From: Oceanithermus desulfurans
GTDB taxonomy: Bacteria > Deinococcota > Deinococci > Deinococcales > Marinithermaceae
Length of the DNA: 64,000 bases
Direction: 5' to 3'
Assembly (NCBI RefSeq): GCF_014201675.1
Contig: NZ_JACHEZ010000002.1
Span: 248,001 to 312,000 of the forward strand
In this document: positions 50,528 to 61,121 of the stretch, piece after piece
Layout: each line of letters starts with the position of its first letter
Position numbering within the stretch: position 1 is the stretch's first letter
The notes under the pieces: model-generated
Seen by the model: only the letters and a program-made list of their open reading frames with translations
Database searches by the model: none
What the model was told of the DNA's origin: nothing
Translations under genes and position numbers: made by a program

Positions 50528-51115
50528 GTGGAGTTCTGGGTCTGGCTCGGCACCCTGGCCTTCGCCGCGGGCGGTGCGCTCGAGGGCGTGCGCAAGCGCT
50601 ACGACCTCGTGGGGGTGCTGCTCGTCGCCAGCATCACCGCCGTGGGCGGCGGCTCGGTGCGCGACCTGGTCGTGGGGCGGCTGCCCCCGGCCTCGCTTAC
50701 GGACGAAGCGCTGCTGTGGAGCGTGGCCCTGGTGGGCGCGGGCGTCTTCTTCCTGCACCGCGCCGTGCGGCGGCTGGGGCGGGGGCTCTACCTGCTCGAC
50801 ACCCTGGGCCTCGGCGTCTTCGCGGCGCTGGGCGCGGCCAGCGGGCTCGAGGCGGGCCTCGGTTTCTGGGGCGTCGTCTTCGCCGGCACGGTGAGCGGCG
50901 TGGGCGGCGGGGTGCTGCGCGACCTGCTCACCCAGCAGGTGCCCGGCGTCTTCTACCGCGCCGGCGACTGGTACGCGACCGCCGCCGCGGGCGGGGCCGC
51001 GGTCCACTACCTGCTCGGCGGCGGGCCCAACGCCCTGGCGGCCGCCGCCGCGACCGCGGTGCTGCTGCGCCTTGGCAGCCGCGCCCTGGGCCTCGTCCTG
51101 CCGACGCCGCGCTAG
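50528..51115 (+). CDS. TRIC/UPF0126-family cation channel
   Basis: A 195-residue membrane protein with seven helices in two related halves. Each half carries the signature ITAVGGGSVRDLVVGRLP or VSGVGGGVLRDLLTQQVPG, diagnostic of prokaryotic TRIC-type channels. Bacterial homologues form trimeric cation-permeable pores; the physiological role is not settled. The GTG is six bases after CACAAT. A strong hairpin pair lies downstream. Confidence 0.88.
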   Translation: MEFWVWLGTLAFAAGGALEGVRKRYDLVGVLLVASITAVGGGSVRDLVVGRLPPASLTDEALLWSVALVGAGVFFLHRAVRRLGRGLYLLDTLGLGVFAALGAASGLEAGLGFWGVVFAGTVSGVGGGVLRDLLTQQVPGVFYRAGDWYATAAAGGAAVHYLLGGGPNALAAAAATAVLLRLGSRALGLVLPTPR

Positions 51116-51123
51116 GGCGGGCC

Positions 51124-51153
51124 AAAAGAAAAAAGGCGAACCGGGATTCCGCC
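51124..51153 (-). terminator. Hairpin with T-run, leftward
   Basis: On the minus strand GGCGGAA pairs with TTCGCC (one unpaired G) around TCCCGG and is followed by TTTTTTCTTTT. It would stop transcription coming from the desaturase side. It lies just after the TRIC gene stop. Confidence 0.5.
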
Positions 51154-51238
51154 TATTGACGAAACGTAGTATACCACGACATGCAGGTATGCACCAGGAG
51201 ATGCATCCGTGGGCGGTAAAGCGTGGCTGGAGCCAAGG

Positions 51239-51265
51239 AAAAACCGCCGCGAACCGGCGGTTTTT
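51239..51265. terminator. Bidirectional rho-independent terminator
   Basis: AAAAACCGCCG (51239-51249) pairs perfectly with CGGCGGTTTTT (51255-51265) around CGAAC. The A/T ends give a T-run in both directions, so it can serve the rightward TRIC gene and the leftward desaturase gene. Confidence 0.85.
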
Positions 51266-51282
51266 CGGCTCAGACGGAGCGC

Positions 51283-52350
51283 TTACTGGGCGGTGCGCTC
51301 ACCGCTCTTGCGCTCGCGGTCGGCGGCGCGCGCCTGGGCGGCCACGTCGCGGAAGCCGACGAGCCGGTCCCGCCCGGGGTCGTAGAGGTGCAGGTCGGCG
51401 AAGGCGATTTTGAAGGCGTCGGCGAGCGTGACCGTGGGGGCGACCTTCATCAGCTCGATGCGGTCGTGAGCCTCCTGCAGGCGGTAGTTGGGGATCTTCG
51501 GGGCCAGGTGGTGAACGTGGTGCAGCCCGATGTTGCCGGTCAGCCATTGCAGCAGCCGCGGCAGCTTCAGGTAGGTGCTGCCCTCCATCGCCGCCTTCAG
51601 GTACTCCCAGCGGGGGTCGGGTTCCCAGTAGGCGTCCTCGAACTGGTGCTGGACGTAGAAGAGAAAGATGCCGATCATCGCGGCGAAGTACTGAACGGGC
51701 AGGTAGACGAGCAGGAAGGCCTCCCAGCCGAAGACGGTGAAGACGAGGGCCACCAGGCCGGCAAGGGCGAGGTTGGTCCACCAGACGCTCGCGCGCACCT
51801 TGGGCTTGTCGCTGCCGTAGCCGAGGGGCAGCCGGTAGCTGAGCATGAAGACCCAGATCGGCCCGATCAGGAACATCACCAGAGGGTTGCGGTAGACGCG
51901 GTAGCTGAAGCGCTGCCAGGGGGTGGCCGCCAGGTACTCCTGGGTCGTCATCGTGTAGATGTCGCCGACGCCGCGCTTGTCGAGGTTGCCGCTGGTGGCG
52001 TGATGCCGGGCGTGGGCGTGCTGCCAGTAGCCGTACGGCGTCAGGGTGAGCACGCCGCTTACGAAGCCCAGCACGTCGTTGTCGCGGGGGTTCCTGAAAA
52101 AGGAGCCGTGGCCGGCGTCGTGCTGCAGGATGAAGATGCGCACCAGGAAGAAGGCGGCGGCCAGGTCGAGGAGCAGGGTGAGGCCCCAGTGCACCTCGAG
52201 CGCGCGGTAAGCCAGGTACCAGAGGGTCAGGAAGGGCAGGTAGCTGGTCAGCACCTGGCCGAGGCTGCGCCAGGTCGAGGGCCGGGTGAAGGGGCGGACC
52301 AGGGGGACCCAGTCCTTGGGTTGGACTCTTTGTTGTGGGGATTCGTTCAT
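51283..52350 (-). CDS. Membrane fatty acid desaturase
   Basis: A 355-residue membrane-bound di-iron desaturase of the acyl-lipid type. The three His boxes are present: HDAGHGS, HARHH and HHVHH (in GLHHVHHLAPKIPNY). Four to six membrane segments surround them. It introduces double bonds into membrane acyl chains, which is notable for a presumed thermophile but known in the group. ATG 52350 has CTGGAG upstream, and TATACT (about 52393-52398, minus strand) gives a leader of roughly 35 bases, a possible place for temperature-dependent control. Confidence 0.92.
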   Translation of the reverse strand: MNESPQQRVQPKDWVPLVRPFTRPSTWRSLGQVLTSYLPFLTLWYLAYRALEVHWGLTLLLDLAAAFFLVRIFILQHDAGHGSFFRNPRDNDVLGFVSGVLTLTPYGYWQHAHARHHATSGNLDKRGVGDIYTMTTQEYLAATPWQRFSYRVYRNPLVMFLIGPIWVFMLSYRLPLGYGSDKPKVRASVWWTNLALAGLVALVFTVFGWEAFLLVYLPVQYFAAMIGIFLFYVQHQFEDAYWEPDPRWEYLKAAMEGSTYLKLPRLLQWLTGNIGLHHVHHLAPKIPNYRLQEAHDRIELMKVAPTVTLADAFKIAFADLHLYDPGRDRLVGFRDVAAQARAADRERKSGERTAQ

Positions 52351-52443
52351 GAAAAACTCCAGGCGCCGAAGCGCGGGCCGGATGGCTTGCCGTAAGTATA
52401 GCGACTTTCACGGGCGGATGGTGGGTAACGTATGATAGTTTTC

Positions 52444-52614
52444 ATGGAAACCAACCCGCTTGTCGGCGCCTTCCTCGTCGCCGTTGGGGTGATCGACGCC
52501 CTGATCGGGGTCGTCCTGCGCGCGCGGGTGCCGGCCTTCGCCCGCGTCTACCCGCTCTGGATCGCCTCGTCCCTGCTCATCGCGGGGATCGGCGTCGCGT
52601 TCCTGGTAACGTAG
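52444..52614 (+). CDS. Small two-helix membrane protein
   Basis: A 56-residue protein with two hydrophobic segments (GAFLVAVGVIDALIGVVL and LWIASSLLIAGIGVAFLV) separated by a short basic loop. No family recognised. ATG 52444 is seven bases after TATGAT, which supports it over a start 12 bases upstream. It is the first of three tiny genes packed without gaps, and its stop codon lies within the promoter of the next. Confidence 0.6.
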   Translation: METNPLVGAFLVAVGVIDALIGVVLRARVPAFARVYPLWIASSLLIAGIGVAFLVT

Positions 52615-52618
52615 GGGC

Positions 52619-52783
52619 ATGCCGTTCCGACGCGTACTGGCCGTGCTCCTGCTCGCGGGGGCGTGGCTCTACCTGGGTTATCTGGTCTGGCAGGGGAACC
52701 CCCCCGTCAACGCCTTCATGATCGCGCTCGGCTTCTCGGTGATCGCGGGCTTCCTTTGGGGCCCCAACCCGCCCGAATCGTGA
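52619..52783 (+). CDS. Small two-helix membrane protein
   Basis: A 54-residue protein (starts MPFRRVLAVLLLAGAWLYLG) with two hydrophobic segments, the second FMIALGFSVIAGFLWG. No family recognised. The ATG is six bases after TAACGT, which overlaps the stop of the previous gene, so it may have its own leaderless message. Its stop overlaps the next start (GTGA, 52780-52783). Confidence 0.6.
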   Translation: MPFRRVLAVLLLAGAWLYLGYLVWQGNPPVNAFMIALGFSVIAGFLWGPNPPES

Positions 52784-53115
52784 GCGCGGAGCCCTCGCTC
52801 TGGATCGTGGCCTCCCGCAGCGGCGAGCTGCGCCGCGCCGCCTGGCCCGAGGACGGCCTGGCCGGCCTGGCGCCGCGGCTGGTGGCCGTCTGGTTGGTGG
52901 TGGGGGACGGGGTGCGCTACATCGTGCGCGCCGGAACCGGCCCCTGGCCCGCCCCCGAACCGGGAGCGCCGGGCGGCCCCGAGCGCTGGGCGCGCGAGGA
53001 CGCGGCGCGCTTTTCGGGCCGGGTGCGCTACCGCATCGTCACCCGGGACCCCTGGATGACGCTCGACGAGGGGTTCTTCCTGCCCGGGCAGCTGGGCTTC
53101 GACGGTTCCGGCTAG
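52780..53115 (+). CDS. Small soluble protein of unknown function
   Basis: A 111-residue soluble protein, Ala/Pro-rich, with segments LWIVASRSGELRRAAWPEDG, VWLVVGDGVRYIVRAGTGPW and YRIVTRDPWMTLDEGFFLPG. No family recognised. The GTG start overlaps the previous stop by four bases. The stop overlaps that of the convergent HD-domain gene as CTAG (53112-53115). Confidence 0.6.
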   Translation: MSAEPSLWIVASRSGELRRAAWPEDGLAGLAPRLVAVWLVVGDGVRYIVRAGTGPWPAPEPGAPGGPERWAREDAARFSGRVRYRIVTRDPWMTLDEGFFLPGQLGFDGSG

Positions 53116-53687
53116 CCCTCCGCGGCCGCCTCGCCCGCCAGACCCAGCCGCCCCGCGTCGCGCTGCATGGCCTCCAGCACGAAGCCGACGTGCTCCCACA
53201 GCTCCACGTCCAAGAGCTCCGCGCCGCGCCTCACCATCTCGCGGTCCACCCCGCGGGCGAAGGACTTGTCCTTGAACTTCTTCTTGAGGCTCTTGACCGT
53301 TAGGGTGTGGATCGAGCGGTCGGGGCGTACGTAGACCGCGGCGGTGATCAGGCCGGTGATCTCGTCGCAGGCGTAGAGGGTGCGCTCCATCAGGGTCTCG
53401 GGCTCCACCCCGCTGCGCTCCGGGGCGTGGGCGCGCACGGCGCGCACGATCTCGGCGGGCCAGCCCAGCTCCGCGAGGTGGTCGGCGCCCTTGTTCGGGT
53501 GGGTCTCGGGGTGCTTCTCCCAATCGAAGTCGTGGATCAGCCCGGCGATGGCCCAGGTTTCCTCGTCCTCGCCGAACTTGCGCGCGTAAGCGCGCATCGC
53601 CGCCTCGACCGCGTACATGTGGCGGCGCAGGGATTCGGACGGGGTCCAGTCGTGCATCAACGCCAGGGCTTCGTCGTAGGTGGGCAT
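53112..53687 (-). CDS. HD-domain phosphohydrolase
   Basis: A 191-residue HD-superfamily protein. Metal ligands are visible as His in SLRRHMYAVEAAM, the HD pair in AGLIHDFDWEKHPETHP, and Asp in YACDEITGLI. HD proteins hydrolyse nucleotides or phosphodiesters; this subgroup has no assigned substrate that I know of. The ATG is six bases after TATATT (53694-53699). A GC palindrome upstream separates it from the lipoprotein gene. Confidence 0.85.
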   Translation of the reverse strand: MPTYDEALALMHDWTPSESLRRHMYAVEAAMRAYARKFGEDEETWAIAGLIHDFDWEKHPETHPNKGADHLAELGWPAEIVRAVRAHAPERSGVEPETLMERTLYACDEITGLITAAVYVRPDRSIHTLTVKSLKKKFKDKSFARGVDREMVRRGAELLDVELWEHVGFVLEAMQRDAGRLGLAGEAAAEG

Positions 53688-53698
53688 GGCCTAAATAT

Positions 53699-53722
53699 AA
53701 CGCCGGGCCCGGGCCCGGCGTT
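53699..53722 (-). terminator. 24-bp perfect palindrome after the delta-60 lipoprotein gene
   Basis: AACGCCGGGCCC followed directly by its reverse complement. On the minus strand it lies 17 bp after the lipoprotein stop and is followed by a short T-rich stretch (TTATATTT), part of which doubles as -10 box of the HD gene. Termination is likely. Confidence 0.6.
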
Positions 53723-53739
53723 GCGCTGCTTGCGGTGCG

Positions 53740-55089
53740 TTACCGCGTGGGGGTGACGTCGAGCTTCCAGATGACCGCGTCGCGGTCGCCGCCGCTCCAG
53801 CTCCAGCCGCCGACGTAGACGGTGTTCCCGTCGAGGAGCAGGTCGTTGCCCCAGTCGTCGCCGTTTCCCCCGGCGATGCCCGCGAAGGTGCAGGGGCCGC
53901 CGCCGCAGAAGTCGGGGTCGGGCTCGCCGCTCGGGAGCACCCGCCAGATGGCCATGTCCAGATCGCCCGAGGAATTTTCCAAGCCCGCCACAACCCAGTA
54001 GCGATGGCCTTCGAGCACCAAGCCAACGCGCGCATCGTAGTAGTTTGCTGGCGAGCGCCCATCTAGAACGAGCAGGCCGCCATCGCCAAAGTCGGTTTCC
54101 ACGGCACCTTCCGGGCTCAAGCGCCACAGCGCCACGTGCCCGTCGCCATCGTCCACGTACCCGGCAACCACGATCGCGTCGTCCGCTACCTGCACGGCCA
54201 GCGCCTCGCCGGTGGAGTAGCCTCCGAGCGGCAGATCCACGCGGCCCCCGGTACCGAAGTCGGGGTCGAGTCCACCTTCTGGCCGGACCTTCATCGCAAT
54301 CGGCCGTGCCGACCCCTGCAGCTCGGCTCCCACGGCCACGGGCGCGCCCTGGGTCAGATCCAGGTCGTTGAACCAGGCCGTATCGCTCGTGCCGGCGACA
54401 AAGACGCCGTCACCATCGAAGGCGGCGTCCGGGGAGCCGTCGCTGCCCACCGCCCAGACGGCAGGCTGGTAGTGCCCGACGGCGGGGTCCTGAATGCCTC
54501 CGGCCAGCCAGAACCGCCCGGTGCCGGCCCGCACGGCCTCCACGAAGTCGTGGGCGCCAGCGGCGGTAAGGTCGCCGAGGAGCGCCTTGCCCGCGCCGAA
54601 CCGCGCCGTGTCCAGCTGGCCCGCGTCGTCGAGGGCCCAGAGCACAGCGTCCAGGTCGCCGCTGGCGTTGAGGCCGCCGCCCGCCAGGACGGGGCCCGCG
54701 TCCGTGAGCGCGGCGCCAAAGGCCACGTTGGTGGAGTTGCCGCCGGCCGCGTCGCCGTCGCGGAAGACGCCGCCTGTTCCGAACCCCGCGTCGGGCGTGC
54801 CGCCCGGGTCAAACCCCCAGGCGGTGGCGGTCCAGTTGCTCTGGTCGCTTATTCCGCACAGGGCCCGCGCGGTGGCGCAGCCGTGCCCGACCAGCAGGAA
54901 GCGGTCGTTGGTTCGCAACAACCGGTAGGCTACGTCGCCGCTCCCCGGCGGCCCGGCGTCGGGTGCTGCCGCGACGCCCCCGCTGCCAAACCCGGCGTCG
55001 GGCTCGAGGGCGACCTTCGGTGGGGGTACGCTGCAGGCGGCCAGGATCAGCAACGCGGCCGCCAGGATCGTCGTCGGCTTGGTTTTCAT
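53740..55089 (-). CDS. Delta-60-repeat lipoprotein
   Basis: A 449-residue lipoprotein (signal peptide, lipobox LLILAACS). The mature part contains several delta-60-type repeats recognised by the PDAGFGTGG or LDPDFGTGG motif (near the N-terminus, then GLDPDFGTGGRVDLPLGGYS, VETDFGDGGLLVLDG, PDPDFCGGGPCTF), probably forming a beta-propeller. No catalytic residues are seen. It resembles the other large repeat lipoprotein at 16.6-18.7 kb in style but not in sequence. It stands alone and ends in a hairpin. Confidence 0.8.
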   Translation of the reverse strand: MKTKPTTILAAALLILAACSVPPPKVALEPDAGFGSGGVAAAPDAGPPGSGDVAYRLLRTNDRFLLVGHGCATARALCGISDQSNWTATAWGFDPGGTPDAGFGTGGVFRDGDAAGGNSTNVAFGAALTDAGPVLAGGGLNASGDLDAVLWALDDAGQLDTARFGAGKALLGDLTAAGAHDFVEAVRAGTGRFWLAGGIQDPAVGHYQPAVWAVGSDGSPDAAFDGDGVFVAGTSDTAWFNDLDLTQGAPVAVGAELQGSARPIAMKVRPEGGLDPDFGTGGRVDLPLGGYSTGEALAVQVADDAIVVAGYVDDGDGHVALWRLSPEGAVETDFGDGGLLVLDGRSPANYYDARVGLVLEGHRYWVVAGLENSSGDLDMAIWRVLPSGEPDPDFCGGGPCTFAGIAGGNGDDWGNDLLLDGNTVYVGGWSWSGGDRDAVIWKLDVTPTR

Positions 55090-55166
55090 CTTCCGATCAC
55101 CTCCCTGCGAGGTTAGCGCGCCTGCGTCACAACACCGTCACAAAGGGGCTCCGGTAGACTGGGAGC

Positions 55167-55652
55167 ATGTGGATCGGCTACGGAGAGGACGCCCACCGGC
55201 TCGAGCCGGGCCGGAAGCTGATGCTGGGCGGGGTGGAGATCGCCTCGGACCGGGGGGCGGTGGCCCACTCCGACGGCGACGCCCTCCTGCACGCAATCGC
55301 CGACGCGGTGCTCTCCGCGGTCGGCGCGGGCGACATCGGCGAGGTCTTCCCCGACACGGACCCGCGCTGGGCGGGGCTTGCGGGGGAGGAGCTGCTGGAG
55401 CGGGTGCTCGAGCTCGCCGGCGCCCACCCGCTGCGCTGCGAGCGGCCCCGTTGCGGGCGGGTGCGCCAGGTGCGGGCGGTGGTGACGCTCGACCGCCCCA
55501 AGCTGGCCCCCCACCGCGAGGCCATGCGCCGCCGCATCGCCGAGCTGTGCGGGCTCGAGCCCGCCGACGTGAGCGTGGCCTTCAAGACCAGCGAGGGGCT
55601 GGCCCCGGACCACGTGCAGGCGCGGGCGCTGGTGGTGCTGGAGGAGGCGTGA
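55167..55652 (+). CDS. ispF: 2-C-methyl-D-erythritol 2,4-cyclodiphosphate synthase
   Basis: A 161-residue MEP-pathway enzyme that cyclises CDP-methylerythritol 2-phosphate on the way to isoprenoids. Zinc ligands lie in GYGEDAHRL (Asp, His) and HSDGDALLHAIADAVLSAVG; the FPDTDPRW and KTSEGLAPDH segments complete the signature (the latter is usually K-x-T-T-x-E). Length is normal. The ATG is six bases after TAGACT. The PhzF-like gene overlaps its stop by GTGA. Confidence 0.93.
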   Translation: MWIGYGEDAHRLEPGRKLMLGGVEIASDRGAVAHSDGDALLHAIADAVLSAVGAGDIGEVFPDTDPRWAGLAGEELLERVLELAGAHPLRCERPRCGRVRQVRAVVTLDRPKLAPHREAMRRRIAELCGLEPADVSVAFKTSEGLAPDHVQARALVVLEEA

Positions 55653-56446
55653 GCCTCCTCTTCGGCGTCGACGCCTTCACCGACCGCCCCTTCGCCGGCA
55701 ACCCCGCGGCCGTCTGCGTGCTCGCCTCGCCCGCGGACCCGGCCTGGATGCAGGCCCTGGCCGCGGAGATGAACCTCTCGGAGACGGCCTTCCTCTGGCC
55801 CGAGGGCAGCGCCTGGCGGCTGCGCTGGTTCACCCCCAGGGTCGAGGTGGACCTCTGCGGTCACGCCACCCTGGCCAGCGCCCACGTGCTCTGGCGCCAC
55901 CTGGAGCGTTCCGAGCCGCGCCTCGTCTTCGAAACCCGGAGCGGGCGGCTCTTCGCGACGCGCGAGGGGGAGCGGATCGGCCTCGACTTCCCCGCGCCGG
56001 CGGCCGTGGCCGCGACCCTGCCGGACGAGATCGCGGCGGCGCTGGGCGGGGCGCGGCCGGTCTGGAGCGGCCGCGCCGAGGACGACTGGATCGTGGTGCT
56101 GGAAAGCGCGGCGGCGGTGCGGACGCTCGCGCCCGACCCGGGCCGGCTGGCGCGGGCCCCGGCGCGCGGGGTGGTGGTGACGGCCCGCGACGAGAGCGGC
56201 GCCTACGACGTCGTCTCGCGCTTCTTCGCCCCCGCGGTGGGCGTGGACGAGGACCCGGTCACCGGCTCGGCCCACGCGCGCATGGCCCGCTACTGGGCGG
56301 GGGTGCTGGGGCGGGACCGCCTGCGCGCCTATCAGGCGTCGCCGCGCGGCGGGGCGCTCGAGCTGGAGCTGCGGGGAGACCGGGTGCTGCTGTGGGGAAG
56401 GGCCGTGACCGTCTGGTCGGGGCGGGTGACGGCCGCGTTGGGCTAG
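55649..56446 (+). CDS. PhzF-family isomerase/epimerase-like protein
   Basis: A 265-residue PhzF-fold protein made of two similar halves. Signatures: FTDRPFAGNPAAVCVL, MNLSETAFLWPEG with the catalytic Glu, WFTPRVEVDLCGHATLASAH, and DPVTGSAHARMARYW near the C-terminus. PhzF isomerises a phenazine precursor, but most relatives have unknown substrates and no phenazine genes are here. GTG start inside the ispF stop. Its TAG overlaps the stop of the convergent gene (CTAG at 56443-56446). Confidence 0.9.
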   Translation: MSLLFGVDAFTDRPFAGNPAAVCVLASPADPAWMQALAAEMNLSETAFLWPEGSAWRLRWFTPRVEVDLCGHATLASAHVLWRHLERSEPRLVFETRSGRLFATREGERIGLDFPAPAAVAATLPDEIAAALGGARPVWSGRAEDDWIVVLESAAAVRTLAPDPGRLARAPARGVVVTARDESGAYDVVSRFFAPAVGVDEDPVTGSAHARMARYWAGVLGRDRLRAYQASPRGGALELELRGDRVLLWGRAVTVWSGRVTAALG

Positions 56447-57063
56447 CCGTAGTGGCCGGCGAAGGCCTGGGCCATGTCCCAGCTTCCCCACTCGAGGCGC
56501 AGGATCTCGCCGACGAGGGCGTGGACCCGCTGGCGCTCCGCTTCGCCTGCGGCCAGCCACGCCTCCTCGGCCACCTCGGCGAGGTCGTGCAGGTAGGCCT
56601 GGAACTCGGGGGCGGTCCAGTGTTCCACCAGGTCGACGAAGGGGCCGCCGCTGGGCGCGGCGCTGCTCCAGGCGTCGTGGAAGACGCGGTTGATCGTCCA
56701 CAGCGCGACGACGCTGACCGGGTAGGGTTCCTGGTCCAGCACCCGCAGGAAGGCCAGGTAGCGTTCGCGGGCGGGGTGGGCGGGGGCGGCCGGGTTGATG
56801 GGTTGGATGGCCATCCAGTCGAGGTCCTCGACGATCCCCACCAGGCCGTGGGCGAGCACCAACCGGTGGGCGCGGGGGGCGCGGGGCACCAGGCGCGCCT
56901 GCAGCTCCAACAACCCCTCGACGAAGCGGTAGTTCTGCTCCATCCAGGCGTAGACGCTGCGCTCGGACACCTCGCCGCCGCGCAGGCGATGCAGGAAGGG
57001 ATGCCCCAGCAGGCGCTCCCACTCGTCCCAGTGCGCGTCCCGTAGAGCCAGCAGGTGTTTCAT
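56443..57063 (-). CDS. TenA/haem-oxygenase-fold protein
   Basis: A 206-residue all-helical protein of the TenA/PqqC superfamily. It starts MKHLLALRDAHWDEWERLLG and has the helix YAWMEQNYRFVEGLLELQAR, the acidic GIVEDLDWM and the C-terminal LRLEWGSWDMAQAFAGHYG. True TenA has a catalytic Cys that I do not see at the expected place, so thiamin salvage is unlikely to be certain. The ATG is seven bases after TAGACT, a box overlapping the stop of the upstream small gene. Confidence 0.72.
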   Translation of the reverse strand: MKHLLALRDAHWDEWERLLGHPFLHRLRGGEVSERSVYAWMEQNYRFVEGLLELQARLVPRAPRAHRLVLAHGLVGIVEDLDWMAIQPINPAAPAHPARERYLAFLRVLDQEPYPVSVVALWTINRVFHDAWSSAAPSGGPFVDLVEHWTAPEFQAYLHDLAEVAEEAWLAAGEAERQRVHALVGEILRLEWGSWDMAQAFAGHYG

Positions 57064-57073
57064 CGCCCCAAGT

Positions 57074-57328
57074 CTACCGCCGTTCTTCGGGCGGCGCGGT
57101 GCAGGTGAACAAGAGGTTCTCGACCTCCTGCAGGTAGGCGTCCTTGGGCACGAGCTCGATCCCGCCCGCACCGCGCGCCGGGTAGTAGGTAAGGCCGAGC
57201 GAGAGCGGCGTGCGCGCCTGCCGCTGCTCCCAGACCCAGGCTGGAGCGCGGCGCGTCCAGACCCCTACGCTCCGCGACCATCCCTCGAGCACGCCCGTGA
57301 CCCAGGCGGCCTGCCACCAACGGCGCAT
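57074..57328 (-). CDS. Small protein of unknown function
   Basis: An 84-residue protein starting MRRWWQAAWVTGVLEGWSRS, Trp/Arg-rich, without a clear membrane helix; the middle reads LSLGLTYYPARGAGGIELVP. No family recognised. The ATG is five bases after TAAACT, which overlaps the stop of the VWA gene. It lies between the VWA gene and the TenA-like gene on the same strand. Confidence 0.6.
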   Translation of the reverse strand: MRRWWQAAWVTGVLEGWSRSVGVWTRRAPAWVWEQRQARTPLSLGLTYYPARGAGGIELVPKDAYLQEVENLLFTCTAPPEERR

Positions 57329-57336
57329 GCCCCAGT

Positions 57337-58413
57337 TTACCGCGCGGTCCGCAACAGGTCGGTGAGGACCCGGCGCCCGAGCTGCCCCGGGTCGACCTGG
57401 AACGCCCGCCCCCGGGCGGTGCGGGCCAGCTCGCGCACCCGCGCCAGCGCCTGGGGTTCGTCGTCGAGCATGTAGACGTCGAGCTCCGCGCCCGCGCGGC
57501 GCAGGCGCGCGGCCGCGGTGTGGGTGGCCCGCTCGATCTCGGGGTCGCGCCCCCAGGCGTTCTTGTAGACCCGGCCGTCGGGGCGCAGAACCGCGGTGGG
57601 GCGGCCGTCGGTGACGAGGACCGCCCGCCGGCGCACGTCGCCCTGGCGGCGCAACCACTCCCGGGCGGCCTCGAGCGCCGCGGCCGTGTTGGTGTGCGAG
57701 GGGAGGGCGCGCAGAAAGGGAAGCCGCTCGGGCGGAACCGGGACGGCGACGTCGTGGAAGCAGACGACCCGGAGGCGGTCGCCCTCGCGCCCCAGCCAGT
57801 GATGCAGCGCCAGCGCGAGCCGCTTGGCGGGGCCGAAGCGGTCGACCCCGTAGAGCACCATCGAGTGGGAGCAGTCGAGGAGCAGCGCCACCGCGGAACG
57901 CCGTCCGCCCTCGCCCTCGCGCACCCGCAGCTCCGCCAGCGTCAGCCCGCCCCGCAGCAGCCCCGCCTTCAGGGTCGCGGCGGCGTCGAGCTGCAGCGGC
58001 TCCCCCCAGCGCCAGGGGCGCACCGGGCCGTGAGGCTCGTGCGGCCCCCGCACCCCGGCGCGGGGCCAAGCCCCGCCGGACGGCCGCGCCTGCGGCAGCA
58101 GCGTCCGCAACGCCCGCAACGCCGCCAGGCGCAGCAGCTCGGGATGGGCCTGGAGCCGCGGCGCCGCGGCGCCCGCCGGCTCGATCCAGCCGCGGTTTCG
58201 CAGCAGGTCCAGCGTCGCCGCAGCGGCGGCCCCGGGGTCGGCCTCCCCCGCCTCGCGGGCGGCGTCCTCCAGGGCTTGCCGAAGGCGCTCTTCGTCGGGG
58301 AGCCCCTCGGGCTCGGGCCGCTCCCCCAGGTGCAAAAGCGCTTCGGCGGCCAGCGCCAGCGCCGCGGCCGGCGGCGGCGCGTCGGGGCGGGCCCGGGCGT
58401 AGCGCACCCGCAC
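57337..58413 (-). CDS. VWA-domain protein
   Basis: A 358-residue protein. The N-terminal half is Ala/Arg-rich with helical segments. The C-terminal ~180 residues form a von Willebrand A domain with the MIDAS motif DCSHSM (DxSxS type), the Thr of the second loop in PSHTNTAAALEAA and Asp in VLVTDGRPTAV. Soluble bacterial VWA proteins of this kind often work with MoxR-type ATPases, but none is visible nearby. The GTG start follows the pyk stop by 2 bp; it is probably co-transcribed with eno and pyk. Confidence 0.82.
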   Translation of the reverse strand: MRVRYARARPDAPPPAAALALAAEALLHLGERPEPEGLPDEERLRQALEDAAREAGEADPGAAAAATLDLLRNRGWIEPAGAAAPRLQAHPELLRLAALRALRTLLPQARPSGGAWPRAGVRGPHEPHGPVRPWRWGEPLQLDAAATLKAGLLRGGLTLAELRVREGEGGRRSAVALLLDCSHSMVLYGVDRFGPAKRLALALHHWLGREGDRLRVVCFHDVAVPVPPERLPFLRALPSHTNTAAALEAAREWLRRQGDVRRRAVLVTDGRPTAVLRPDGRVYKNAWGRDPEIERATHTAAARLRRAGAELDVYMLDDEPQALARVRELARTARGRAFQVDPGQLGRRVLTDLLRTAR

Positions 58414-58415
58414 GG

Positions 58416-61116
<2,701 letters not shown>

Positions 61117-61121
61117 TCAGC

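Noticed and set aside
56443-57063. Calling the TenA-like protein thiaminase II
   Set aside because: The catalytic cysteine expected for TenA is not visible and no thiamin genes are nearby, so only the fold is claimed.
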